NCBI RefSeq assembly: GCF_026624755.1
Contig: NZ_JAPMXC010000005.1
Span: 202,335 to 266,334 of the forward strand
Length of the DNA stretch: 64,000 bases
Direction of reading: 5' to 3'
Source: Robbsia betulipollinis
GTDB lineage: Bacteria; Pseudomonadota; Gammaproteobacteria; Burkholderiales; Burkholderiaceae
Part shown: positions 32,650-41,748 of the stretch, in pieces
Position numbering within the stretch: position 1 is the stretch's first letter
Layout of the letters: each line of letters begins with the position of its first letter
Notes under the pieces: generated by a model
Seen by the model: the letters and a program-made list of their open reading frames with translations, nothing else
What the model was told of the DNA's origin: nothing
Databases searched by the model: none
Program-made: the position numbers and the translations under genes

Positions 32650-35382
32650 ATGCCCGATATCAGCACCGCTTCGCCGGCCAGTCCCGCCGTCAACCCCGTC
32701 ATCAGCCGGCACGACTACGCGCCGCCGGCCTTTCTGATCGATACCGTCGATCTCGAATTCGACCTGCTGGCCGATCACACGATCACCCGCAACCGGATGA
32801 CGATCCGGCGCAACCCGGACGCGGTCTTCACGCGCCGCCTCGAACTGATGGGCGAGGAACTCGAACTCCTGTCGGCCAGCATCGACGGTCACGCCTGCGC
32901 GTCGCAGCTCACGGCCACGGGCCTGGTGATCGACGATGTGCCCGAGACCTTCGAGCTGACGCTCGTCACCGCCTGCAAGCCGGCCGAGAACACGTCGTTG
33001 TCGGGGCTTTATGTGTCGAACGGCAACTTCTTCACCCAGTGCGAAGCGGAAGGCTTTCGCAAGATCAGCTTCTTCCCGGACCGCCCCGACGTGATGTCGG
33101 TGTACACCGTGACGCTGCGCGCGAACCGCGAAGCCTACCCGGTGCTGTTGTCGAACGGCAATCTGGTCGAGACCGGCATGCTGGAAGACGGCCGGCATTT
33201 CGCCCGCTGGGAAGACCCGTTTCGCAAACCGAGCTATCTGTTCGCGCTGGTTGCGGGCAAGCTCTCCTGCGTCGAGGAAACGATCACCGACGCCAGCGGC
33301 CAGCGCAAGCTCCTGCAGGTCTGGGTCGAGGCGCACGATCTGGACAAGACGCGGCACGCGCTCGATTCGCTGATCCATTCGATCCGCTGGGACGAACGCC
33401 GCTTCGGGCTGGGCCTGGATCTGGACCGCTTCATGATCGTCGCCGTGAGCGATTTCAACATGGGCGCGATGGAAAACAAGGGTCTCAACATCTTCAACAC
33501 GAAATACGTGCTGGCCCGTCCCGAGACCGCGACCGATGCCGATTACGCGAACATCGAAGCCGTCGTCGGCCACGAGTATTTCCATAACTGGACCGGCAAC
33601 CGCATCACCTGCCGCGACTGGTTTCAGTTGAGCCTGAAGGAAGGGCTGACGGTCTTTCGCGATCAGGAGTTTTCCGCCGACATGGCGGCGGGCGAAGGAA
33701 ACAGCGGCGGCGCGGCCCGGCTCCGCGATACCGGCAGCGCCCACGCGACCAAGCGCATCGAGGACGTGCGCATGCTGCGCCAGACGCAGTTCGCCGAGGA
33801 TGCCGGACCGATGGCGCACCCGGTACGGCCCGAGAGCTATCAGGAAATCAACAATTTCTACACCGTCACGATCTACGAGAAGGGCGGCGAGGTGGTGCGG
33901 ATGTATCAGACCCTGCTCGGGCGCGAGGGGTTTCGCGCCGGCATGGACCTGTACTTCCGCCGTCATGACGGCCAGGCCGTGACCTGCGACGATTTCCGCG
34001 CCGCGATGGCGGATGCGAACCAGCGCGACCTGTCGCAATTCGAGCGCTGGTACAGCCAGGCGGGCACGCCGCGCGTCGCGGTGCGTGGCGCCTATGACCC
34101 GGCCGCGCGAACCTATGAACTGACGCTAACGCAATCCTATCCGGACAATCCGGCGATCAAGACCGCGAAGGACCCGCTGCTGATCCCGTTCACGATCGGC
34201 CTCGTCGGCCCCACGGGGACGGACCTGCCGTTGCGCCTCGATGGCGAGGCCGCCACGTCGACTCCGGTCTTCAGCCGCGTGTTCGAGCTGACCGAAACCC
34301 GCACGACCCTGCGTTTCGTCGACGTGCCGGTCGAGCCGGTGCCCTCGCTGCTGCGCGATTTCTCCGCGCCGGTCGTCGTCGAGTACGACTACACCGATGC
34401 GCAGCTGGCCTTCCTGCTCGCGCACGACAGCGATCCGTTCAACCGCTGGGAAGCGGGCCAGCGGCTTGCCACGCGAGCGCTGCTCGCCGCGGCCCGCGCC
34501 GCCGCGCGCGGCGCGACGCCGACCTTCGATGCTGCCGTCGTCGATGCCTACGGGCTGGTGCTGCGCGACCACACGCTCGCGCCGGCGTTTCGCGAACTGG
34601 TCCTGACGCTGCCGTCCGAAGCCTACCTGATCGAACAGCTCGACGTCGCCGACCCCGACGCAATCCACCGCGCGCGCCAGGCGCTGCGCCGGCAACTGGC
34701 CGGCGCGCTGCGCGCAGACTGGCTGGCGGTCTACCAGGCCAACCGGCTGCTGGGCGACTACCGCCCGACGCCGCAGGACGCGGGCTGCCGGGCACTGAAG
34801 AATCTGGCGCTCGCCTACCTCGTCGAACTCGACGACGCCAGCGAGGCCGCGGCGCTCGCACGCGACCAGTACGACGTGGCGAACAACATGACCGACCGCT
34901 TCGCCGCGCTGGGGGCGCTGGTGCATCTGGGCGGCGACGAAGCCCGCACTGCGCTCGACCACTTCTACCGGATGTTCGAAAAAGAGCCGCTGGTGATCGA
35001 CAAATGGTTCGCGCTGCAGGCGGCGCAGCCCGGCCGCCCGGATGTTCCCACCATCGGCATCGTGCGCGGCCTGTTCGCCCATCAGGCATTCACGCTGCGC
35101 AATCCGAACCGCGCGCGCTCCCTGATCTTCAGCTTCTGCGCGGCGAACCTGGCGGAATTTCACCGTCCGGACGGCTCCGGCTACGCGTTCTGGGCCGAGC
35201 AGGTCATCGCGCTCGATGCCATGAATCCGCAGGTCGCCGCACGTCTCGCCCGCACGCTTGAACGCTGGCGCAAGTTCACCCCGGCGTTGCAGCAGAAGAT
35301 GCGCGCGGCGCTGGAACAGGTGAACGCGGTGGTTCGCTCGAAGGATGTCAGGGAAATCGTCGAAAAGGCATTGGCCGATTGA
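32650..35382 (+). CDS. pepN: Aminopeptidase N
   Basis: A 910-residue M1-family zinc aminopeptidase acting on free N-termini of peptides in the cytosol. The exopeptidase motif GAMEN is in [13 protein letters not shown]. The zinc site is [14 protein letters not shown] with the downstream Glu in [14 protein letters not shown]. The C-terminal half (DUF3458 region and helical superhelix) is complete, ending [18 protein letters not shown]. It is about 40 residues longer than the E. coli enzyme, mostly at the N-terminus. The ATG at 32650 ([11 protein letters not shown]) is preferred. Confidence 0.96.
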   Translation: MPDISTASPASPAVNPVISRHDYAPPAFLIDTVDLEFDLLADHTITRNRMTIRRNPDAVFTRRLELMGEELELLSASIDGHACASQLTATGLVIDDVPETFELTLVTACKPAENTSLSGLYVSNGNFFTQCEAEGFRKISFFPDRPDVMSVYTVTLRANREAYPVLLSNGNLVETGMLEDGRHFARWEDPFRKPSYLFALVAGKLSCVEETITDASGQRKLLQVWVEAHDLDKTRHALDSLIHSIRWDERRFGLGLDLDRFMIVAVSDFNMGAMENKGLNIFNTKYVLARPETATDADYANIEAVVGHEYFHNWTGNRITCRDWFQLSLKEGLTVFRDQEFSADMAAGEGNSGGAARLRDTGSAHATKRIEDVRMLRQTQFAEDAGPMAHPVRPESYQEINNFYTVTIYEKGGEVVRMYQTLLGREGFRAGMDLYFRRHDGQAVTCDDFRAAMADANQRDLSQFERWYSQAGTPRVAVRGAYDPAARTYELTLTQSYPDNPAIKTAKDPLLIPFTIGLVGPTGTDLPLRLDGEAATSTPVFSRVFELTETRTTLRFVDVPVEPVPSLLRDFSAPVVVEYDYTDAQLAFLLAHDSDPFNRWEAGQRLATRALLAAARAAARGATPTFDAAVVDAYGLVLRDHTLAPAFRELVLTLPSEAYLIEQLDVADPDAIHRARQALRRQLAGALRADWLAVYQANRLLGDYRPTPQDAGCRALKNLALAYLVELDDASEAAALARDQYDVANNMTDRFAALGALVHLGGDEARTALDHFYRMFEKEPLVIDKWFALQAAQPGRPDVPTIGIVRGLFAHQAFTLRNPNRARSLIFSFCAANLAEFHRPDGSGYAFWAEQVIALDAMNPQVAARLARTLERWRKFTPALQQKMRAALEQVNAVVRSKDVREIVEKALAD

Positions 35383-35503
35383 ACCCACACGGATGCGGTC
35401 GCCCGCACGCAGGCGACCGCATCCGGGCCGACAACGATCATGTCGGGGCCGGGCCCTCGGCCATGTAGAATCCCGTCTAACTGAAACGCTCGCGGAGTCT
35501 GTG

Positions 35504-36508
35504 ATGCAACGTCGTACCACGCTTACCCAATATTTGATCGAACAACAACGCAAGACGCAGAAACTGCCCGCCGATTTGCGCCTCCTCATCGAAGTGGTCG
35601 CCCGGGCCTGCAAGGTCATCGGCTACAACGTCAGCAAAGGTGCGCTGGGCGGCGTGCTGGGCTCGGCAGGCAGCGAGAACGTGCAGGGCGAGGTGCAAAA
35701 GAAACTCGACGTGATTTCCAACGAGATCCTGCTCGAGGCGAACGAATGGGGCGGCAATCTCGCGGCGATGGCCTCCGAGGAACTGGAGGAAATCCATCCC
35801 ATTCCGAGCGAATATCCGCAGGGCGAATACCTGTTGCTGTTCGATCCGCTCGACGGTTCGTCGAACATCGACGTCAATGTCTCGATCGGCACGATCTTCT
35901 CGGTGCTGCGCTCGCCCGACGGCGTCAACACGACGACCCAGTCCTTCCTGCAGGCAGGCACGCGGCAGGTCGCCGCGGGCTACGCGGTGTACGGTCCGCA
36001 AACCATGCTGGTGCTGACGACCGGCGACGGCGTCAACGGCTTCACGCTCGACCGGGAGCTGGGTTCGTGGGTATTGACGCAGCCGCAAATGCGCGTCCCC
36101 GAGGACACGCATGAATACGCGATCAATGCGTCGAATGCCCGGCACTGGCATCCACCGGTCACGCGTTACGTGAACGAGTTGCAGGCCGGCGCCGACGGCG
36201 CGCGTGGCGAGGACTTCAACATGCGCTGGATTGCCTCGATGGTGGCGGACGTTCACCGCGTACTGACGCGCGGCGGCATTTTCATGTATCCGGCCGACAA
36301 GCGCGACCCGTCCAAGCCGGGCAAGCTGCGTCTGATGTACGAGGCGAATCCGATGGCGTTCCTCACCGAGCAGGCCGGAGGCGCGGCGACCGACGGCAAG
36401 CGCCGCATCATGGATATCGTTCCCGAGCGTCTGCACGAACGCGTCGCGGTGTTCCTGGGTTCGAAAAACGAGGTCGAGCGCGTTACCCGGTACCACGACG
36501 AGGCCTGA
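35504..36508 (+). CDS. fbp: Fructose-1,6-bisphosphatase class I
   Basis: A 334-residue gluconeogenic phosphatase hydrolysing fructose 1,6-bisphosphate. The metal-binding signature is [13 protein letters not shown]. The C-terminal active-site segment is [20 protein letters not shown], and the start [16 protein letters not shown] is typical. Length is normal. The ATG at 35504 follows pepN by 121 bp; the frame open within pepN is not part of the protein. tRNA-Thr follows. Confidence 0.97.
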   Translation: MQRRTTLTQYLIEQQRKTQKLPADLRLLIEVVARACKVIGYNVSKGALGGVLGSAGSENVQGEVQKKLDVISNEILLEANEWGGNLAAMASEELEEIHPIPSEYPQGEYLLLFDPLDGSSNIDVNVSIGTIFSVLRSPDGVNTTTQSFLQAGTRQVAAGYAVYGPQTMLVLTTGDGVNGFTLDRELGSWVLTQPQMRVPEDTHEYAINASNARHWHPPVTRYVNELQAGADGARGEDFNMRWIASMVADVHRVLTRGGIFMYPADKRDPSKPGKLRLMYEANPMAFLTEQAGGAATDGKRRIMDIVPERLHERVAVFLGSKNEVERVTRYHDEA

Positions 36509-36541
36509 GCGCAGCTGCGGAGAAATAGTTTAGCCAAATGC

Positions 36542-36569
36542 TTGCGTAATTCAAAAAGCCAGCTATAAT
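36542..36569 (+). promoter_or_regulatory. tRNA-Thr promoter
   Basis: TTGCGT (36542-36547), 16-bp spacer, consensus TATAAT (36564-36569), 15 bp before the mature tRNA-Thr. Confidence 0.8.
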
Positions 36570-36583
36570 TTCTTTTCTTCGTC

Positions 36584-36659
36584 GCCGGGATAGCTCAGTT
36601 GGTAGAGCAGCGCATTCGTAATGCGAAGGTCGGGGGTTCGACTCCTCTTTCCGGCACCA
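36584..36659 (+). tRNA. tRNA-Thr (anticodon CGT)
   Basis: 76-nt cloverleaf including encoded CCA. Acceptor GCCGGGA pairs with TTCCGGC; the anticodon loop TTCGTAA is closed by GCGCA/TGCGA; the T loop is TTCGACT. It reads ACG codons. Confidence 0.97.
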
Positions 36660-36675
36660 GAGATTCAAGCAAGAA

Positions 36676-36702
36676 AGCCCAGCCCATTCGGTTGGGCTTT
36701 TT
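36676..36702 (+). terminator. Terminator of tRNA-Thr
   Basis: AGCCCA/TGGGCT stem followed by a T-run, 16 bp past the tRNA. Confidence 0.85.
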
Positions 36703-37307
36703 TGTTTTCCAGGTGCGCTTTCGCACCGTCACGAACGCCCCTCGCGGTGAACATGCCTCCCGCCGGCACCTGCCCTCGCCAAAGCCCCTGAATTCGTCTC
36801 CTCAATCGTCTCCTTAAAACAACGCATTCCACGATTTCGCACGGTGTCATCTGGCGGAAACAGAATGTGAGGAAGATAATCATTGACAAGTTTATATTCG
36901 AAACGCGTCAAGCGAAATCGCCATCAGGCCGCCGCACATTTGCCCTTCACCCGTTCCGAATGTAACCATTCCCCGTCGAGATAGATCATGGAAGCCCGCC
37001 CCGTCGCCCCGCCGCCCGCCAATGTCGCGAAAGCCGATCCGGAACCCACCGCAGTGGAATTTCTGATGGCGGAATTGCCGGTTCACGTCCAGGCGTTCCT
37101 CGCGGAAGTCACTTTCAAGGGCGCCGTCCCCACCTGACATCCTGCATTACGCTGCCCGTGCGCACTGCGCGCTCGTGAGCGTAACGGGAAGCTGCCCCAC
37201 GGCTGACCCGGGGCGCGGGACGTATTCGATATCAGGCAGGCACCCATGTGCCCGGCACCGCGGGACATCGGCTATGCTAGGCCAATGTCCCTTTCGTCAG
37301 GTTCCGC
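36703..37307. other. Mostly non-coding stretch with one possible small gene
   Basis: About 600 bp between the tRNA-Thr terminator and the chorismate mutase gene. The only plausible coding item is the 49-codon frame at 36988-37137. Bases at about 36830-36985 are lower in GC than the surroundings. No tRNA or RNA family was recognised. Confidence 0.4.
36988..37137 (+). CDS. Possible small protein, 49 residues
   Basis: An ATG-started frame of 49 codons with a plausible composition: Pro/Ala-rich first half (PVAPPPANVAKADPEP), then an amphipathic hydrophobic segment (VEFLMAELPVHVQAFLAEV). Codon third positions are G/C-rich as in real genes here. The ribosome site is weak (CGAG). No homologue is recognised and no function can be given. 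Confidence 0.35.
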   Translation: MEARPVAPPPANVAKADPEPTAVEFLMAELPVHVQAFLAEVTFKGAVPT

Positions 37308-37982
37308 ATGTCCTTTCCCCTACGTATCCGTCGCCGTTTCCTCGCGGCCAACGTCTCGCACGCGCATGCGCGCCGCCGCAGCCGGCCTGGTCGCGGGATC
37401 GCCCTTGCCCTCGCGGGGGCACTCGCATTGGGGAGCCTGCCATGCGGCGCAGCCACGGATGCGCCATTGGCGGAAGGCCTCATGTTGAATCTCATTTCGC
37501 TGGCCTCCGCGCGACTCTCGGCGGTGCGGTCGACAGCGCAGTGGAAATGGCAGAACCACCAGACAGCAGTGCAGGATCGAACGGCCGATGACGTCCTGCG
37601 TCAAAGCATGGACGAACTCGCGCCGCATTACGGTCTCGATCCGGTTTTCGCGAAAACGTTTTTCGACGACCAGACCCAGGCCGCCAAGCAGTTGCAGAGC
37701 GCACTGTTTGCCAGCTGGAAAACCGGTCCGGCGCCCGCCAAGGTCGCCCCTTCCGCATTCGAATCGTCGCGCGGGGAAAACTACCGTATCTCGCAAAGCA
37801 TGTTGCCGGCGCTGGTTCGTGTCGCCCCCTTGCGTGACCGCGACGATTGTCCCATCGTCCTGTCGCATGCGTTGGCCCGGTGGACGACGCAAATGACGAC
37901 GCTGGGTGCGGAGGAAAGCCATGCACTGCGCACCGCGCTGAAAAATGTCTGCACGACGGGAAGCGCTGGCGGCACCGCATGA
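37308..37982 (+). CDS. Secreted chorismate mutase, AroQ gamma class
   Basis: A 224-residue protein. The basic N-terminus and hydrophobic core (IALALAGALALGSLPCGA) form a long signal peptide cleaved near residue 48. The mature part has the gamma-AroQ pattern: LISLASARL (first active-site Arg), AQWKWQNHQ (Lys), DRTADDVL (Arg), then FFDDQTQAAKQLQSALFASW. About 80 further residues include two Cys (DDCP, KNVC), as in periplasmic and mycobacterial exported mutases. It converts chorismate to prephenate outside the cytosol. The cytosolic enzyme is the PheA N-domain at 13-14 kb. No partner gene adjoins. Confidence 0.85.
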   Translation: MSFPLRIRRRFLAANVSHAHARRRSRPGRGIALALAGALALGSLPCGAATDAPLAEGLMLNLISLASARLSAVRSTAQWKWQNHQTAVQDRTADDVLRQSMDELAPHYGLDPVFAKTFFDDQTQAAKQLQSALFASWKTGPAPAKVAPSAFESSRGENYRISQSMLPALVRVAPLRDRDDCPIVLSHALARWTTQMTTLGAEESHALRTALKNVCTTGSAGGTA

Positions 37983-38115
37983 ACATCGTCGGTTGAAGCG
38001 AAGTTTCACAGGCCCTTACATCTTTTAACATCGCGCAGACCTTGCTTTGCTACATTGAGACCGTTGGTCGCCTGCTCGATCGGCTCCCCTGAAACGCTTC
38101 AATTAGGAGATGTCC

Positions 38116-38502
38116 ATGAAAAAGATGACCCTTTGGTTCGGCTCCATCGCTCTCGCGTCCGCTGCCGCCGTTGCTCATGCAAAGGCCGATGCGCAAACGC
38201 CAGGCAGCGTCCCCGCCGCGGCCACCACCCCGCAGGACCTCGCCACGTCAAGTTCGACACAGGATGTCGCGGCCGCGCCGGCCGCAAGCGAATCGGACAT
38301 TTCGCCGCTTGCCGCCAATCGCGCACAGCCCGCTGACGCAGCGCAATACTACTCCCGCGCCCAGGTGGGCGACGAGCCGGCACAGACCACCGGCGCGGCA
38401 ATGTCCGGCGCCGACAGTTACGGTGCATCCCTGTACGGATCGAGTGCCGCCGGGCAACGCCGCACAGCCGCGCTCATGCCGCGCACGGCGGACAAGCCCT
38501 AG
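38116..38502 (+). CDS. Exported Ala/Ser-rich protein of unknown function
   Basis: A 128-residue protein with a clear signal peptide (MKKMTLWFGSIALASAAAVAHA). The mature part is low-complexity, rich in Ala, Ser, Gln and Asp, with no cysteines and no recognisable fold; it is probably disordered in the periplasm. AGGAG at 38105-38109 is six bases before the ATG at 38116, which favours it over the ATG at 38110. A very strong terminator follows 18 bp after the stop, so it is expressed alone. Confidence 0.75.
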   Translation: MKKMTLWFGSIALASAAAVAHAKADAQTPGSVPAAATTPQDLATSSSTQDVAAAPAASESDISPLAANRAQPADAAQYYSRAQVGDEPAQTTGAAMSGADSYGASLYGSSAAGQRRTAALMPRTADKP

Positions 38503-38520
38503 CCCCGCTGCCGGACGTAC

Positions 38521-38557
38521 CATGCAAAAAGCCCGCGTATTGCGGGCTTTTTGCATG
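38521..38557. terminator. Long perfect bidirectional terminator
   Basis: A 16-bp perfect inverted repeat with a 5-base loop; its arms contain A5 and T5 runs, so it can stop transcription from both the plus-strand 128-residue gene and the minus-strand membrane gene. Confidence 0.93.
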
Positions 38558-38571
38558 AGGGTGCAGGGAAT

Positions 38572-38940
38572 TCATCGCGATCGAACGGTTCCGATCTGCG
38601 CACGACGAAGAAAAACGAAAAAGAGAAAGGGAAGGGTTCCACCGGCGATCATCGCCAACGCCCCGGCAGCCATTCGCAGCCGCCAAACGTGCAGGACGTT
38701 GTAACGCTCGCGTTCCCCCGCACGTGCCAGCAAGTAGGCATCCGGCGTAAGCGCGGTTCGCGCGCCAGCCGTCGTTTCGTTCCAACCCAGGGCGTCAACG
38801 CGTTCCAGCGCCGCCGCATACTGTGTTGCGGGAGCAAGCTGGGCGGCATTCAGACGATACGTGAGCGGCGTGACGATCAACACCCACAACACCACCGTCC
38901 ATCCGTACCAGCCGCGCGCCGCCCCCATCCTGCTTCGCAC
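38572..38940 (-). CDS. Small membrane protein, two predicted helices, unknown function
   Basis: A 122-residue protein. One helix is near the N-terminus (YGWTVVLWVLIVTPLTY) and one near the C-terminus (GALAMIAGGTLPFLFFVFL), with a hydrophilic loop of about 60 residues between and a basic tail (RRAQIGTVRSR) suggesting a cytosolic C-terminus. The GTG at 38940 follows directly on the stop of the upstream 43-codon frame and has GGAAG five bases before it; the ATG at 38928 is an alternative. No family recognised. Confidence 0.65.
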   Translation of the reverse strand: MRSRMGAARGWYGWTVVLWVLIVTPLTYRLNAAQLAPATQYAAALERVDALGWNETTAGARTALTPDAYLLARAGERERYNVLHVWRLRMAAGALAMIAGGTLPFLFFVFLRRAQIGTVRSR

Positions 38941-39072
38941 TCAAACTTCCAGAATATCGCGGTGGCCGTCGGATTCCACCGGGTAACGCTCTGCTCCAGC
39001 ACGGACGATTGCAAAGCTGACGAAAGCCAGCACGAGTTCAAGCATCGTAAGAACAAGTAAAAATTTCCACAC
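38941..39072 (-). CDS. Possible very small membrane protein, 43 residues
   Basis: A GTG-started frame (39072) with a hydrophobic first half (FLLVLTMLELVLAFVSFAIV), then a polar tail ending GHRDILEV. The stop is directly adjacent to the GTG of the next gene, which suggests translational coupling. AGAGA lies upstream. A start at the internal ATG (34 codons) is also possible. Function unknown. Confidence 0.5.
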   Translation of the reverse strand: MWKFLLVLTMLELVLAFVSFAIVRAGAERYPVESDGHRDILEV

Positions 39073-39449
39073 GGCGAATCTCTAAATGAGGTCTTAAACG
39101 AAAATCTCTGGCTGAATTAATTTATACAGGAATCGCGCACCGCCTGCTATGGAGGGTTTACGCACAGATTTTCCATTGCGCGGCATCCCCGAAAACAGTT
39201 AATTTTGATTAAATTAATATAAATCAATACATTATGTGTATTTCTGGTAGGTGTCTTGGCTGTATATCGCGACTCCCGCGTACTGACAGCGAAGGCGAAA
39301 AAATAGTGCAAAAATTACCTGTCGCGAGCCGGCGCACTTCGGATACAGGCATATCATTCAAAAAAAGGGTTTACGTGGCTTGTAACACGATGTTGCGGCA
39401 CTAAAATGGGGCATTGACCGAACCTGCCGCAATGTTCCGGGAGCACATG
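39073..39449. other. AT-rich intergenic region
   Basis: 377 bp, clearly lower in GC than the window average, with an A/T-dominated core at 39199-39238. It probably carries the promoter of the minus-strand small genes and holds the promoter at 39380-39407. No other gene seen. Confidence 0.5.
39380..39407 (+). promoter_or_regulatory. Promoter of the 87-residue gene
   Basis: TTGTAA (39380-39385), 16-bp spacer, TAAAAT (39402-39407). It implies a leader of about 36 nt. Confidence 0.55.
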
Positions 39450-39713
39450 ATGATCGATGGAATCAACAAGGCACTTGCTCATCTGGCGGATGTCCTTCGC
39501 AATGAAAAACCCGCTGCGATCGATCCTGCCCATCACGAACCGATCGCCTGCTTCGCCGGAAGCTGGCACGGCGACCATCTGCAGAACCTGACGACCTGTC
39601 CGATGGAAGGCAGGCGCTACTTTCTCGAGGACTGGTCGCAGGAAAGCGTGGCGGACGAGGATACCCCCCGCCTCGACTCCTTTTCCGGCCGTCCGCTGAA
39701 GCACCATAGTTAA
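39450..39713 (+). CDS. Conserved-looking small protein of unknown function, 87 residues
   Basis: A soluble, acidic protein with no signal peptide or membrane helix. It begins MIDGINKALAHLADVL and has one Cys pair (IACFAG, TTCPMEG) and several His residues (DPAHHEPI), which could hint at metal or redox chemistry but prove nothing. GGGAG at 39439-39443 lies six bases before the ATG at 39450; earlier in-frame starts at 39432 and 39447 lack this. It has its own promoter and a strong terminator. Confidence 0.65.
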   Translation: MIDGINKALAHLADVLRNEKPAAIDPAHHEPIACFAGSWHGDHLQNLTTCPMEGRRYFLEDWSQESVADEDTPRLDSFSGRPLKHHS

Positions 39714-39741
39714 TCTTCCTTCCAATGTAAGGATTCGTAAG

Positions 39742-39767
39742 AGCCTGCTTCCAAAGCAGGCTTTTTT
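39742..39767 (+). terminator. Terminator of the 87-residue gene
   Basis: AGCCTGCTT/AAGCAGGCT-type stem with a short loop and T6 tail, 28 bp after the stop. Confidence 0.92.
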
Positions 39768-40167
39768 CATTAATTGAACTTTGTGACAGATGTTAACCTG
39801 GCCTCACTGTCGGAAAAACTACCCAAAATACGTCGGCCCATAGAAAAATGCCTAAAGTCTCGTGGTGTAGAGACAACATGCTCAGGGTTGACGCGACATG
39901 CACCACGCGAATTTTTCGACATAAGCCTATGTTTTTTATAGGTATAAATGTGTTTCAATATTATTTCACATTCAGCAACATATCATTTCCCATTTAGGAA
40001 TATGCCATGGGGAAACGAGTCCTTACACTCTCCTCTGTCTGGAAACGGACCCGGTGGCCGAGTGATGCAGAAGTCATCGCACCGCCAGCGCAGCCCACGG
40101 CCCCCTCAAACAATGGGGCTGCTGTTTCCGGGGCTTTACCACTGATTACACTTGGAGTGAGAACGCA
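39768..40167. other. AT-rich leader region of the porin gene
   Basis: 400 bp with no convincing frame. TATAAA at 39943-39948 is a candidate -10 for the porin. The leader contains GC-rich stem-forming runs at about 40095-40135 and ends with GGAG ten bases before the porin ATG. Confidence 0.4.
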
Positions 40168-41331
40168 ATGAAAAAGACTCTCGTCGTCGCTGCTTTGACC
40201 GGCGTTTTCGCCACCGCTGCAAACGCACAAAGCAGCGTGACCCTGTATGGTTTGATCGATGCAGGCGTGACGTACACCAACAACGTCCGTACGACGGCAG
40301 GCAACAGCGGTCACCGCTACGCGCTGCAAAGCGGCGGGATCAACGGCAGCCGTTGGGGCCTGCGCGGCGCCGAAGATCTGGGTGGCGGTCTGAAGGCCAT
40401 CTTCCAGTTGGAAAACGGTTTCTCGATCGCCAACGGCGCATTCGCTCAGCAAGGCCGTGAATTCGGTCGTCAGGCGTTCGTCGGTCTGTCGAGCAGCCAG
40501 TGGGGTACCGCTACCCTGGGTCGTCAATACGACTCGCTGGTTGACTTCATGGGCCCGCTGTCGCTGACGGGTACGGGCTACGGCGGCACGTTCGCCGCTC
40601 ACCCGTATGACAACGACAACCTCGACAACTCGTTCCGTATCAGCAACTCGGTCAAGTTCTCGAGCGCAAACTACAACGGCCTGAAGTTCGGCGGTCTGTA
40701 TGGCTTCTCGAACAACGCCAACGGTTTCGAAACGAACCGCGCATTCAGCGGCGGCGTGTCGTACTCGTACGCTGGCTTCAACTTCGCCGGCGCGTACCTG
40801 CAGCTGAACAACTCGCTGAACAGCGCGACGACGGCTCTGGGTACGACGGGTGCAGTGACCGACGCAACGATCGCAGCAGCCAAGCAGCGCACGTTCGGCG
40901 GCGGCGTGAACTATGCGTTCGGCCCCGCAGTCGTCGGCTTCGTGTTCACGCAGAGCAAGTTCGACAACGCAGGCTCCTACTCGCCGAACGGAACCGCGAC
41001 CGCCCTTCCGGCTGGCGCCTACCTGCGCTTCAACAACTACGAAGTCAACGCACGCTACAACGTGACCCCGGCATGGAACCTGTCGGCACAGTACACGTAC
41101 ACGCAAGCGCGTGAGTCGGGCTTTGCTGCTGGCGACGAATCGCCGAAGTACCACACCGCTTCGTTGATGTCGTCGTACTCGCTGTCGAAGCGTACCGACG
41201 TGTATGTCGAAGGCGTGTACGCTCGCGTCAACGGCACTTCGAACCTGGGCGGCGCGACCATCAACGGCCTCGGCCAGTCGAGCACGAACAAGCAGGTTGC
41301 CGCAACGGTTGGCGTTCGTCACCGCTTCTAA
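40168..41331 (+). CDS. Gram-negative trimeric porin (Burkholderia OpcP/OmpC-like type)
   Basis: A 387-residue outer-membrane protein with signal peptide MKKTLVVAALTGVFATAANAQ. It opens with QSSVTLYGLIDAGVTY and has SRWGLRGAEDLGGGLKAIFQLENGF, the hallmark of beta- and neisserial porins. FGRQAFVGLSSSQWGTATLGRQYD (loop 3 approach) follows, and it ends in GVRHRF with C-terminal Phe, the BAM signal. A 16-strand barrel is expected for passive diffusion of small solutes. Codon use is more biased toward highly expressed codons than in its neighbours. A strong terminator follows. Confidence 0.96.
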   Translation: MKKTLVVAALTGVFATAANAQSSVTLYGLIDAGVTYTNNVRTTAGNSGHRYALQSGGINGSRWGLRGAEDLGGGLKAIFQLENGFSIANGAFAQQGREFGRQAFVGLSSSQWGTATLGRQYDSLVDFMGPLSLTGTGYGGTFAAHPYDNDNLDNSFRISNSVKFSSANYNGLKFGGLYGFSNNANGFETNRAFSGGVSYSYAGFNFAGAYLQLNNSLNSATTALGTTGAVTDATIAAAKQRTFGGGVNYAFGPAVVGFVFTQSKFDNAGSYSPNGTATALPAGAYLRFNNYEVNARYNVTPAWNLSAQYTYTQARESGFAAGDESPKYHTASLMSSYSLSKRTDVYVEGVYARVNGTSNLGGATINGLGQSSTNKQVAATVGVRHRF

Positions 41332-41389
41332 GCAGCTTCCCGCATGATGCCTCTCCGGACCCGTTCCGGGGAGACAGACAGCGGAATGC

Positions 41390-41420
41390 AAAAAAGGCAC
41401 TCCCCGGAGTGCCTTTTTTT
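41390..41420 (+). terminator. Terminator of the porin gene
   Basis: GGCACTCC/GGAGTGCC stem with A-run before and T7 after; may act in both directions, also ending the minus-strand 57-residue gene. Confidence 0.94.
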
Positions 41421-41458
41421 ATGGCTTTCGCCTGCTGCCCACGATTCGGGCGTCTTGC

Positions 41459-41632
41459 CTATTGCCGCGGAACCGACTTGATGTCGCCGATCTCGCCATC
41501 CGGGCGGGGCGTTTGTCCATCCGCGTAGGATGGCAAAGCGACACGCGCGAGTTCGAGCAGGCGAATCAGTTCGCTGACGTCCTCGGGTGTTGCCTGCTCC
41601 GGGTGCTGCTTCAATCGCTCCAGATCCACCAT
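41459..41632 (-). CDS. Small acidic protein, 57 residues
   Basis: An ATG-started frame at 41632 with AGGAG upstream. The product begins MVDLERLKQHPEQATPEDVS, then ELIRLLELARVALPSYADGQ: an amphipathic helix pair followed by a polar tail. It ends about 40 bp from the porin terminator, which its transcript would share. No homologue recognised; it is soluble and shorter than a usual 60-codon cut-off. Confidence 0.6.
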   Translation of the reverse strand: MVDLERLKQHPEQATPEDVSELIRLLELARVALPSYADGQTPRPDGEIGDIKSVPRQ

Positions 41633-41748
41633 GGGCCGCTGTCTCCTGTAGGGATGCGAGCCGGGATGCCGGCTCGCCTACTTTTCAGTCTAGCAGGCTA
41701 GGTGGCTTGGCGTGGTCCGACAGCGACGCACGCCGCCACGCGGGCACA

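Noticed and set aside
39948..40145. 65-codon frame in the porin leader
   Set aside because: No ribosome site, unlikely composition, and it overlaps the probable transcript leader.
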